The translations under genes were made by a program, and so were the position numbers. Positions 10,077 to 17,890 of a stretch of 64,000 nucleotides of DNA are shown here, in pieces. The DNA is from Salinimicrobium marinum. GTDB lineage: Bacteria > Bacteroidota > Bacteroidia > Flavobacteriales > Flavobacteriaceae. The notes below the pieces were generated by a model. That model did not search any database. It saw only the letters and a list, made by a program, of their open reading frames with translations, and had not been told where the DNA came from. Position 1 is the first letter of the stretch. Each line of letters begins with the position of its first letter. The DNA is taken from NCBI RefSeq assembly GCF_014651535.1, contig NZ_BMXB01000005.1, positions 1 through 64,000 on the forward strand. Reading direction: 5' to 3'.

Positions 10077-11441
10077 ATGGCCAAAACCAAAACAACTTTT
10101 TACTGTCAGAATTGCGGCACACAACATTCCAAATGGCAGGGACAATGTTCCTCCTGCCGTGAGTGGAATACCCTCGTAGAGGAAGTTTTACAAAAAGAAG
10201 ATCCAAAAGACTGGAAATCTCCTGCTTCCAAAGAGTTGAAGCGCGTTGCAAAGCCCTTAAAGCTTTCTGAAATTGAAGCTTCCAGAGAGGTGCGCCTTAA
10301 TACATACAACAATGAGCTGAACAGGGTGCTTGGCGGAGGAATTGTTCCTGGTTCCCTTACATTATTGGGCGGAGAACCGGGAATTGGAAAAAGTACGTTG
10401 CTCCTTCAAATCTCGTTACACCTGAAGCTGAAAACGCTCTACGTATCGGGAGAGGAAAGTCAGCAACAAATTAAAATGCGAGCCGACCGAATTAAACCCG
10501 ATTCCTCGAACTGCTATATTCTCACCGAAACCAAGACTCAGAATATCTTTAAACAGATTGAGAAACTGGATCCGGAAATTATCATTATTGATTCCATTCA
10601 AACCCTGCACAGCGATTATATCGAGAGCAGCCCGGGCAGTATCTCCCAGATTCGGGAATGCACGGCAGAGCTTATTAAATTCGCAAAGGAAACCAGTGTT
10701 CCGGTAATTCTCATAGGCCACATCACCAAAGAAGGAAGTATTGCCGGTCCAAAAGTGTTGGAACATATGGTAGATACGGTATTACAATTTGAAGGAGACC
10801 GCAACCACGTGTACAGAATTTTAAGAGCTCACAAAAACCGTTTTGGTTCTACCAATGAACTCGGGATTTATGAAATGCAGGGCAACGGATTAAGGGAAGT
10901 AGATAACCCTTCCGAAATCCTTATTTCCAAAAATGAAGAAGACCTCAGCGGAACTGCTATTTCTGCCACCCTGGAGGGAATGCGGCCATTGATGATAGAG
11001 ATTCAGGCATTGGTAAGTTCTGCTGTTTACGGTACTCCGCAACGCTCCACTACGGGTTACAATGCCAAACGCCTGAATATGCTCCTGGCGGTACTCGAAA
11101 AACGTGCCGGCTTCAAACTTGGAGCAAAAGACGTCTTTTTGAATATCACCGGAGGGATCTCTGTAGATGATCCCGCATTGGATCTTGCAGTAATCGCAGC
11201 CATCCTTTCTTCCAGCGAAGACATTGCAGTAGCCAAGGATATTTGTTTTGCTGCTGAGATTGGTCTTGCCGGAGAAGTCAGGCCCGTTACCCGTGTTGAA
11301 CAAAGGATCATAGAAGCCGAAAAACTCGGATTCAGCACAATTATGGTCTCCAAACAAAGCAAAATCCCCGAAAGCAATTATGCCATTAATATTCAAAAAG
11401 TTTCAAAAATTGAAGATGTCGTGGAGTTTTTGTTTGGGTAA
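10077..11441 (+). CDS. radA: DNA repair protein RadA
   Basis: RecA-related ATPase that promotes branch migration during recombinational repair. The 454 residues show an N-terminal zinc finger with Cys10, Cys13, Cys24 and Cys27, the Walker A loop GGEPGIGKST at 98-107, the RadA-specific KNRFG motif at 252-256, and a C-terminal Lon-protease-like domain (KLGAKDVFLNITGG, AEIGLAGEVRPV). Length equals the E. coli protein. It is the last clear gene of the plus-strand run that begins with panC. Confidence 0.97.
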   Translation: MAKTKTTFYCQNCGTQHSKWQGQCSSCREWNTLVEEVLQKEDPKDWKSPASKELKRVAKPLKLSEIEASREVRLNTYNNELNRVLGGGIVPGSLTLLGGEPGIGKSTLLLQISLHLKLKTLYVSGEESQQQIKMRADRIKPDSSNCYILTETKTQNIFKQIEKLDPEIIIIDSIQTLHSDYIESSPGSISQIRECTAELIKFAKETSVPVILIGHITKEGSIAGPKVLEHMVDTVLQFEGDRNHVYRILRAHKNRFGSTNELGIYEMQGNGLREVDNPSEILISKNEEDLSGTAISATLEGMRPLMIEIQALVSSAVYGTPQRSTTGYNAKRLNMLLAVLEKRAGFKLGAKDVFLNITGGISVDDPALDLAVIAAILSSSEDIAVAKDICFAAEIGLAGEVRPVTRVEQRIIEAEKLGFSTIMVSKQSKIPESNYAINIQKVSKIEDVVEFLFG

Positions 11442-11488
11442 AAAACACTGGCAGTACGTAGTAAAATAGTTTAGTTTTCGAAAACTAT

Positions 11489-11684
11489 TCATAATTTTCC
11501 CTTTTCCATTTTGATATCAGAAACCGCTAAAAGATATCTTAATATTTTATTTTCATGACTATCGATTCGAAACTTAGTATGACTTACTTCATCGATTAAC
11601 GGAGATAAAAAGCTCTTTTTTCCCACAAAATCCTGCAGTATCTCCTACATCCTGTAATAAAGTTGTGTTAATCGGGTATTCCAT
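11489..11684 (-). pseudogene. Possible frameshifted small gene of unknown function
   Basis: From ATG at 11684 the frame reads MEYPINTTLLQDVGDTAGF and stops after 35 codons. A +1 shift at a GGGAAAAAAG run (about 11607-11616) would open a frame to a TGA at 11489-11491, giving about 65 residues ending SDIKMEKGKL. I do not recognise the product. It could be a decayed small gene, a sequencing indel, or chance. Confidence 0.3.
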
Positions 11685-11757
11685 GATTTTAATTTAAAAA
11701 TCTCGGTTTAATTTAGATCCTCTTAAACCAAAAAATCTGGAATCTTACCAGAGTCAA

Positions 11758-11850
11758 TGAGATGAGACATTAGTGATTTCGACTGGGGGGTTTTAGGAAT
11801 CACTATTAAAAAAGCTCCGGTAAAAAGATTTACCGAAGCTTCTCATCTCA
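11758..11850 (-). repeat. Nested inverted repeats (three-way-junction-like element)
   Basis: An outer perfect 10-bp pair (TGAGATGAGA 11758-11767 with TCTCATCTCA 11841-11850) encloses two more pairs: TAGTGATT/AATCACTA (11771-11778, 11798-11805) and a 13-bp stem with one mismatch (11812-11824, 11829-11841). Together they could fold as a three-way junction in RNA or single-stranded DNA. Confidence 0.5.
11812..11841 (-). terminator. Terminator after xth
   Basis: Stem of 13 bp with one mismatch and a 4-nt loop, followed on the minus strand by T6 (11806-11811). It lies 12 bases past the xth stop. Confidence 0.75.
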
Positions 11851-11852
11851 TA

Positions 11853-12623
11853 TTATTTGAGTTCAATCCACGCAGGACAATGATCACTCGTTTTTTCCCA
11901 GCCTCGAACATGTTTATCCACACCTCCGGAAACCAGCTTTTTATTAAGATGCGGACTCAGCAGAAAATGATCGATACGCAACCCGGCATTACGCCCGTAT
12001 GCATTCCTGAAATAATCATAAAAGGTATAAATCTCTTCTCCAGGATAAAGTTTCCGGAGGGCATCTGTCCACCCCTGTGCCACAAGATTATGAAAAGCCT
12101 CCCTTACTTCGGGCAGGAAAAGGGCGTCATTTTTATATTTTTCAGGTTTATAGGTATCAAGTTCTGTGGGCATCACGTTGTAATCTCCAACTAAAATTGC
12201 GGGCACCTCGTATTCGATAAGTTCAGCTGCTCGGGCAGTAAGTCGTTCGTACCACCTGAGCTTATATTCCAGTTTGGGTCCCGGTGCGGGATTTCCGTTT
12301 GGTAAATAAATACAGCCAATCACCAGCTCGTTTACCACGGCTTCAAGGTATCTGCTCTGCACATCATCGGGATCTCCCGGAAGTCCTCTTTCCAGTTCCT
12401 TTATTTCCATTCCCTTTGCAAGAATGGCCACTCCGTTCCAGCGCTTTTGTCCGTGCCAGATTGCGTTATATCCGGCATCTTCAATTGCCTTCTTCGGGAT
12501 TTTTTCATCGGGGGATTTGAGTTCCTGAAGGCATACTACATCAGGCTTCTCTTCTTCCAGCCATTGCAGCAATACCGGCAGCCGTGCATTTATTCCGTTG
12601 ATATTGTAAGTTGCTATTCTCAT
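11853..12623 (-). CDS. xth: Exodeoxyribonuclease III (ExoIII-type AP endonuclease)
   Basis: Mg-dependent nuclease of the endonuclease/exonuclease/phosphatase superfamily that cuts at abasic sites and trims 3' ends in base-excision repair. The 256 residues show YNINGINARL at 6-15, LQELKSP with metal-binding Glu34, the GDYN motif with its catalytic Asp and Asn in VGDYNVMPTELD, and C-terminal SDHCPAWIEL with the catalytic His. The YLPNGNPAPGPKLEYKL segment is typical of the proteobacterial-like ExoIII branch. A second, different ExoIII-family gene lies at 16872-17633. Confidence 0.93.
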   Translation of the reverse strand: MRIATYNINGINARLPVLLQWLEEEKPDVVCLQELKSPDEKIPKKAIEDAGYNAIWHGQKRWNGVAILAKGMEIKELERGLPGDPDDVQSRYLEAVVNELVIGCIYLPNGNPAPGPKLEYKLRWYERLTARAAELIEYEVPAILVGDYNVMPTELDTYKPEKYKNDALFLPEVREAFHNLVAQGWTDALRKLYPGEEIYTFYDYFRNAYGRNAGLRIDHFLLSPHLNKKLVSGGVDKHVRGWEKTSDHCPAWIELK

Positions 12624-12826
12624 AAATTTTTACCTGGTTTTCTCATTAATTGAAATGAATCTGCAGACGTTTTCACTATAGGTGTACTTCTTTTTCGGCA
12701 GCTCAAAATCACTTTCCTAATGCATTTCACTAACTTGTTAAGGTTAAGATACAAAATTCAGGAATTTATGTATCACCTACTAAACAGTCTTAAGAACACA
12801 TATTCTTTTAAACTACATTTACCAGG

Positions 12827-13366
12827 ATGAGCGAAAGAAAATTACATAGTGCAAGATTGGATCTAAGACCGGTAAAATTATCTGATCTGGAAAACATCCA
12901 CCAGCTCCATTCCTTCCCTGAAACAGACAGGTTCAATACTCTGGGAATTCCAGAAAATTTAGAGCAGACATCAGCAGTCATTTCAGAATGGATTGCAATT
13001 CATGAGAAATCCCCGCAGCGTAATTTCGTTTTTGTTGTACATCTGAAAGATCAAGAAGAATTTATTGGTCTGATTGCCCTGAACTCCGGAAAAGAAAAAT
13101 TTAATAATGCCGAAGTCTGGTATAAATATCATCCTGTCCACTGGAATCAAGGTTATGCTACGGAAGCTTTAAAACTAATTCTGGATTTCGGATTTCATCA
13201 GCTCAACTTCCACCGGATCGAAGCCGGGTGTGCCGTTGACAACATAGGTTCCATACGGACTTTAGAAAAAGCGGGAATGACCAGGGAAGGAAGAAAAAGA
13301 CAGGTTTTGCCACTATCTTCAGGATGGTCAGACAACTTCGAATATGCCATTCTCTCATCAGATTAA
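12827..13366 (+). CDS. GNAT family N-acetyltransferase (RimJ/RimL-like)
   Basis: The 179 residues fit the Acetyltransf_3 group: a start with LHSARLDLRPVKLSDL, a central strand pair (EFIGLIALN, AEVWYKYHPVHWNQGYATEAL), where the last part is the acetyl-CoA loop, and the ending NFHRIEAGCAVDNIGSIRTLEKAG. Substrate is unknown; relatives acetylate ribosomal protein N-termini or small molecules. It is a standalone gene 50 bases upstream of an M23 peptidase gene in the same direction, with a 200-base spacer upstream that shows no clear features. Confidence 0.85.
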   Translation: MSERKLHSARLDLRPVKLSDLENIHQLHSFPETDRFNTLGIPENLEQTSAVISEWIAIHEKSPQRNFVFVVHLKDQEEFIGLIALNSGKEKFNNAEVWYKYHPVHWNQGYATEALKLILDFGFHQLNFHRIEAGCAVDNIGSIRTLEKAGMTREGRKRQVLPLSSGWSDNFEYAILSSD

Positions 13367-13416
13367 AAAGGTTGAAAGATACAAAGCTGTAACCCCTTAA
13401 TTCCACCTTTTCTATA

Positions 13417-14592
13417 ATGGCACAATTTCTGCATTTCAGAAGCGTGAAAAAGAAATCAACTGTACTTCAGACACTTGTATGGGTAGTGCTAATCGCATTG
13501 CTCACCACTTCCTGTTCAAGAATAAATAAAGCCAAAGATCTGATTGCAAATCCTTCGGCAAAGGATATCTATTCCAGGGAATATAAAAAAGCTAAGGATT
13601 TGTATGCGCTCTGGGAAAATGAGGCTGCAGATGCACTTTTTGACTCGGTAGCCGTAAACCTGCCTTATGCAGAAAAAGGAATTTTCTCCCCGCGCGCTTT
13701 CCCGGTATATTCTTATGAAGTGGCTCTTAACCCCGGCGAAAGGCTTAGAGTGGAAGTGAATACAGATACGCTGGAAACCCTAATTTTTATCGACTTTTTC
13801 CGGCAGCAGAGTGATTCTTTAAAAACTTTTAAACATGAACGCAGTGCCAAATATGAAGCTTCTTCTTTAGCTGAAGAAATCACCCAACCTGGAATTTATA
13901 AAGTACTGATTCAGCCTGAAATTGAGGCTCACACTCCTTTTCAGCTTCAGTTGTACCGGGAACCGGTATATGGTTTTCCGGTAGCATCCATCAACAGCCA
14001 ATCTATCCAGAGTTTTTGGGGAGCAACCAGAGATGGCGGCAGAAGGAGCCATGAGGGAATTGATATTTTTGCGCCGCGTGGAACGCCTGTTGTTGCAGCC
14101 GTGAAAGGCCGGGTGACCCGCACGGGAAATCGCGGACTTGGAGGCAAACAGGTTTGGCTAAGGGACAGCGAAAGAGGGAATTCCCTCTACTACGCACATC
14201 TGGATAGCATTATTGCAACTCCCGGAATGTCTGTTTCCCCCGGGGATACTTTAGGACTGGTTGGCAACACCGGAAACGCCCGCACCACTCCACCCCACTT
14301 ACACTTCGGAATATATAAGGGATATCTTGGTGCTGTAGATCCTCTTCATTACATCTCGGAAACAGAAAAACCTCAAATTCCAGATTTTCCGGTCGAACAA
14401 TTTACCAATCATCTCATAGTAACGGGAGCCCGGGCCAATTTAAGGATGGGACCGTCTACAAAATCACCCGTTCTTGGCCAAAGTCAGTCTCAGGATACTC
14501 TGCGCCTCCTGGGAAAATCAAATCAATGGTACCATATCATGGCCGGCAACCGCAAATCGTTCATACATGAAAGCCTGGTCACACCGATATGA
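13417..14592 (+). CDS. M23 metallopeptidase lipoprotein with C-terminal SH3 domain
   Basis: Predicted periplasmic or outer-membrane zinc peptidase acting on peptidoglycan cross-links. The 391 residues begin with a lipoprotein signal (lipobox LTTSC, Cys33). The LytM domain near 198-320 keeps all zinc and catalytic residues: His212 and Asp216 in SHEGIDIF, His261, and His294-Leu-His296 in HLHFG. A bacterial SH3 domain follows at about 333-391 (ARANLRMGPSTKSPV), which commonly binds the cell wall. A GTG at 13444 is an alternative start. An unusual N-terminal region (about 40-190) with TPR-free beta-rich sequence precedes the peptidase. Confidence 0.9.
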   Translation: MAQFLHFRSVKKKSTVLQTLVWVVLIALLTTSCSRINKAKDLIANPSAKDIYSREYKKAKDLYALWENEAADALFDSVAVNLPYAEKGIFSPRAFPVYSYEVALNPGERLRVEVNTDTLETLIFIDFFRQQSDSLKTFKHERSAKYEASSLAEEITQPGIYKVLIQPEIEAHTPFQLQLYREPVYGFPVASINSQSIQSFWGATRDGGRRSHEGIDIFAPRGTPVVAAVKGRVTRTGNRGLGGKQVWLRDSERGNSLYYAHLDSIIATPGMSVSPGDTLGLVGNTGNARTTPPHLHFGIYKGYLGAVDPLHYISETEKPQIPDFPVEQFTNHLIVTGARANLRMGPSTKSPVLGQSQSQDTLRLLGKSNQWYHIMAGNRKSFIHESLVTPI

Positions 14593-14731
14593 GGAAGGTC
14601 TATGTAGTTACAATGAAAATTGTCTAGTATTTAGATGCCATTTCTACTGGTTACCCTGAGCCCGCTTATTTTATAAATTCGAAGGATGGACACGGAGGCA
14701 TCAAATTAACATTTACCTTAAGCCGAATATC

Positions 14732-15766
14732 CTAAGGCGCAGGATTTGGAATAGTTGTATGAATTGCTTCAATCTCGGTTAAAATTTCTTCCCAAAGTTC
14801 CACGTTAATACTTTCAATATTTTCTTTCAATTGCTCCATTTTAGTCGCTCCAATAATGTTACTGATGACAAAAGGCTGTTGGTTTACGAAAGCCAGGGCC
14901 ATTTGTGCAGGCTTTAGATCAAACTTTTTCGCCAGCTCCACATATCTTCTCGTTGCCTCCACTGCCTGTGGATTTGAATACCGGTTGTACTGCGGAAAAA
15001 TAGTTAACCTTGAATTTTCAGGTTGTGCATCAAGGTATTTTCCGGTGAGAGTTCCCATTCCCAGTGGAGAATAAGGAAAAAGTCCGATGTTTTCCCGATG
15101 CAGGATCTCGGTTAATCCAATTTCATCCTTCCGGTTGAGCAGGCTATAAGGATTCTGAACGGTGCTGATCTTTGGAGCTCCATTTCTCGCTTCCTCAACA
15201 CACCTCATCACCCCAAACGGAGTTTCATTTGAAAGTCCTATTTTCCTGATCTTTCCTTCCTGAATAAATCCTTCTAGATGCTGCAGGATCTCTTTGAAGT
15301 TATCCTCCCACTCTTCAGAAGCATCCATTCTATAGTCCAGTTTTCCGAAGAAATTGGTATTCCTCTCCGGCCAGTGTAATTGATACAGATCGATGTAATC
15401 TGTCTGAAGTCTCTCCAGGCTGTTATTGAGAGCTTCTGTAAGGGAAGCTTTGCTGTAATCCAGTTTTGGGCGGATATGCTGCATCGATTCCCCGGGACCT
15501 ACGATCTTGGAAGCGAGGACTACTTCCTCTCTCTTTCCCGATTTTTTAAACCAGGATCCAATAATCTTCTCAGTACTTCCCTGAGTTTCAGATCGTGCCG
15601 GCGTGGAATACATTTCGGCTGTATCCAGGAAGTTGATTCCCTGTTCCAGTGCATATTCTATTTGCTCATGCCCGTCGGCCTCAGAATTCTGCTGACCCCA
15701 GGTCATGGTACCAAGGCAGATCTTGCTTATTTTAATATCGGAGTCAGGAAGGGTGGTATATTTCAT
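14732..15766 (-). CDS. NADP(H)-dependent aldo/keto reductase (Tas-like)
   Basis: TIM-barrel oxidoreductase. The 344 residues match E. coli Tas in length and layout. The catalytic tetrad is visible: Asp48 and Tyr53 in FLDTAEMY, Lys87 in ASKI and His131 in QLHWPERNTNFFG. The RxGN-type coenzyme region lies near the C-terminus (SNIIGATKMEQLKEN). The physiological substrate is unknown. It lies downstream of the ompA-like gene on the same strand, but a GC-rich hairpin separates them, so it is probably a separate unit. Confidence 0.9.
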   Translation of the reverse strand: MKYTTLPDSDIKISKICLGTMTWGQQNSEADGHEQIEYALEQGINFLDTAEMYSTPARSETQGSTEKIIGSWFKKSGKREEVVLASKIVGPGESMQHIRPKLDYSKASLTEALNNSLERLQTDYIDLYQLHWPERNTNFFGKLDYRMDASEEWEDNFKEILQHLEGFIQEGKIRKIGLSNETPFGVMRCVEEARNGAPKISTVQNPYSLLNRKDEIGLTEILHRENIGLFPYSPLGMGTLTGKYLDAQPENSRLTIFPQYNRYSNPQAVEATRRYVELAKKFDLKPAQMALAFVNQQPFVISNIIGATKMEQLKENIESINVELWEEILTEIEAIHTTIPNPAP

Positions 15767-15829
15767 TTTTTAATTTCAGTTTTAAAAACCCGCAGGTTTG
15801 GATTTCAATTACAATCTTTCTTTAAACAT

Positions 15830-15854
15830 CACGCCTGCCGGATGGGCAGGCGTG
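15830..15854. repeat. GC-rich perfect hairpin (CACGCCTGCC)
   Basis: CACGCCTGCC and GGCAGGCGTG form a perfect 10-bp stem with a GGATG loop between the ompA-like gene and the aldo/keto reductase gene. It is much more GC-rich than its surroundings. The plus-strand side is followed by a T run although no plus-strand gene reads into it, so a dispersed repeat is as likely as a terminator. Confidence 0.6.
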
Positions 15855-15875
15855 CATTATTTTTTTAATCTTCAT

Positions 15876-16841
15876 TTATTCAATTTCATTTAATAATCTG
15901 CTGATCTCATCAAGTTTCGGCGTGAGGATCACTTCAATCCTTCTGTTTTTTGCTTTTCCATCGGAAGTTGCATTGCTGGCCACGGGAGCATGTTCTCCTC
16001 TTCCGGCAGCAGTTAAATTCTGCGGATCAATATTATTATTCTCCCGAAGGATCTGAACAATGGAAGTTGCTCTCTTGGTAGAAAGATCCCAGTTATCTTT
16101 AAGTTGTCCGCTTCCACCGTAAGGCACATTATCTGTATGCCCTTCAATGAGTACAGCAATATCAGGATTATCTGCCAGCACTTCCCCCAGCTGCTGAACT
16201 GCTCTTCTACCTTCGGCACCAACCGCCCAGCTTCCGGAGCTAAACAACAACTTGTTCTCCATAGAAACGTACACATTTCCGTTACGCTGTTCCACAGTTA
16301 AGCCCCTTCCTTCAAAGCTGGTAAGCGCTTCAGAAAGAGAATTTTTCAAGGCATTCATTTTTGCATCTTTCGCAGCGATTACGCTTTCCAGCTCATCTAC
16401 TCTTCTGGACCGGGCAGCAAGATCTTTTTCAAGACGCTCGAGACGGGATTGTTCTTCCGCAAGAGCTTTCTCCTTCGCTTCCAGCTCTGCAAGAAGTTCA
16501 CGGTTCCTCTTGGAGTTTTCTGCCAAAGCAGATGAGCTGTTGGTTTCGAGCGCATCATACGAATTCTTCAGTTTTTCATAACTGGCTTTAGTGGCCGAAT
16601 ATTCCTCCTGTAGCCGGTCTCTCTCGGCTACAGCTTCTTCATACTGCACATGCAGATTTTGAAGATCCTGTTCATTTTTGGCATTCCTCTCTTTCAGGTC
16701 CTGAAATTCTGTAGAAAGCTCATTATTTTCACGTTCAAGCTCATTAAATCTGCCCTCAAGATCCTTGTAAACCTTTGAAGACACACAAGAAGTGAGAAGC
16801 AGTGTACTGCTTAAAAAAGCTAAAATGATTTTCTTAGACAT
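15876..16841 (-). CDS. OmpA-family lipoprotein with coiled coil
   Basis: The mature protein starts at Cys19 of the lipobox LLTSC. A long heptad-rich coiled coil fills about 25-165 (many Glu, Leu and Asn). A C-terminal OmpA-like domain of about 120 residues follows, with the peptidoglycan-binding signature LIEGHTDNVPYGGSG and NWDLSTKRATSIV, ending RRIEVILTPKLDE. It probably anchors the outer membrane to the cell wall. I start at MSKKIIL (16841); an ATG three codons upstream (16850) is also possible. It is 30 bases downstream of the second ExoIII-type gene. Confidence 0.9.
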   Translation of the reverse strand: MSKKIILAFLSSTLLLTSCVSSKVYKDLEGRFNELERENNELSTEFQDLKERNAKNEQDLQNLHVQYEEAVAERDRLQEEYSATKASYEKLKNSYDALETNSSSALAENSKRNRELLAELEAKEKALAEEQSRLERLEKDLAARSRRVDELESVIAAKDAKMNALKNSLSEALTSFEGRGLTVEQRNGNVYVSMENKLLFSSGSWAVGAEGRRAVQQLGEVLADNPDIAVLIEGHTDNVPYGGSGQLKDNWDLSTKRATSIVQILRENNNIDPQNLTAAGRGEHAPVASNATSDGKAKNRRIEVILTPKLDEISRLLNEIE

Positions 16842-16871
16842 AGTGAACATATTTAGGGTTCGTATAAAATG

Positions 16872-17633
16872 TTATTCCAGTTCAACCAGCACGGGGCAAT
16901 GGTCACTGTGTTTTGCTTCGGGCAGGATCACTGCTCGTTTAAGTTTGTCCTGCAAAGGCTCTGCCACAAGATTATAATCTATCCTCCACCCTTTGTTATT
17001 TCCTCTTGCACCGGCGCGGTAACTCCACCACGAATAATGATCGGGTTCGGAATTAAAATGTCGGAAAGAATCAATAAACCCACTCTTCATAAAGCCATCA
17101 ATCCATTTTCTTTCTACCGGAAGGAAGCCCGAGGTATTTTTAAGCCTCACAGGATCATGAATATCAATTTCCTGATGACAAATATTGTAATCCCCACAAA
17201 TAATGAGGTTTGGGATCTCTTGTTTCAGTTCATTGATATATTCCTGAAAATCGGCCATGAACTGCAGCTTATGATCCAGCCTGGCAATGTTAGTTCCCGA
17301 AGGGAGGTACAAACTCATTACAGAAAAATCCTTAAAATCTGCACGGAGATTCCTTCCTTCAAAATCCATATAATCGATGCCTGTACCGTAAGCAACATTT
17401 TCTGGTTCTACCTTACTTAAAATAGCAACCCCGCTGTAGCCTTTTTTTGTTGCCGGATACCAGTAATTGTATTTATAACCAATTTCCTCAAAAACACTGG
17501 TGTCAAATTGATCTGGACTTGCTTTTATTTCCTGAAGACAAATCACATCTGGATTTGCCTGCTCCAGCCATTCTACAAAACCTTTTTTTATTGCTGCCCT
17601 TATTCCGTTAACGTTGTAAGAGATAATTTTCAT
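16872..17633 (-). CDS. ExoIII/ExoA-type AP endonuclease
   Basis: Second enzyme of the same superfamily as the gene at 11853, but of the ExoA/APE1-like branch. The 253 residues show SYNVNGIRAAIKKGF at 5-19, LQEIKAS with the metal-binding Glu, CGDYNICHQEID with the catalytic Asp-Asn pair, NNKGWRIDY, and the final SDHCPVLVELE with the catalytic His. The two proteins differ clearly through the middle region, so this is not a recent duplication. It is followed after 30 bases by the OmpA-like gene. A minus-strand TATTTTTG box lies at 17696-17703, 63 bases upstream. Confidence 0.9.
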   Translation of the reverse strand: MKIISYNVNGIRAAIKKGFVEWLEQANPDVICLQEIKASPDQFDTSVFEEIGYKYNYWYPATKKGYSGVAILSKVEPENVAYGTGIDYMDFEGRNLRADFKDFSVMSLYLPSGTNIARLDHKLQFMADFQEYINELKQEIPNLIICGDYNICHQEIDIHDPVRLKNTSGFLPVERKWIDGFMKSGFIDSFRHFNSEPDHYSWWSYRAGARGNNKGWRIDYNLVAEPLQDKLKRAVILPEAKHSDHCPVLVELE

Positions 17634-17890
17634 ACGTGTAATGCTTATATTTTTGACAGAAAAACCTGTCTTTTCTGAGGTTGCTCAAAAATAAGATTAT
17701 TACGGAAAATACAGGAGATTCAGAGGGTAATTTTAATTTACACCCGAAGCAGAAAAATCAGTTGCTTCGTGCAATTTTTGAGCACCAAAAGATTGCGCAA
17801 GTTATTGTGTGAATTGTATTAATATGCAACTCCCTCCAGTGGAAAATAATAAAATTCAAGCACTAGTCTCTATTGCGGCTGGCTGCTTAT

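Larger units (their letters stand above)
11442..11852. other. Gene-poor spacer after radA
   Basis: 411 bases without an intact gene. It holds an AT-rich palindrome (11472-11487) that may be a weak radA terminator, a broken small reading frame on the minus strand (11489-11684), and a structured element that includes the xth terminator (11758-11850). I see no RNA gene. Confidence 0.6.
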
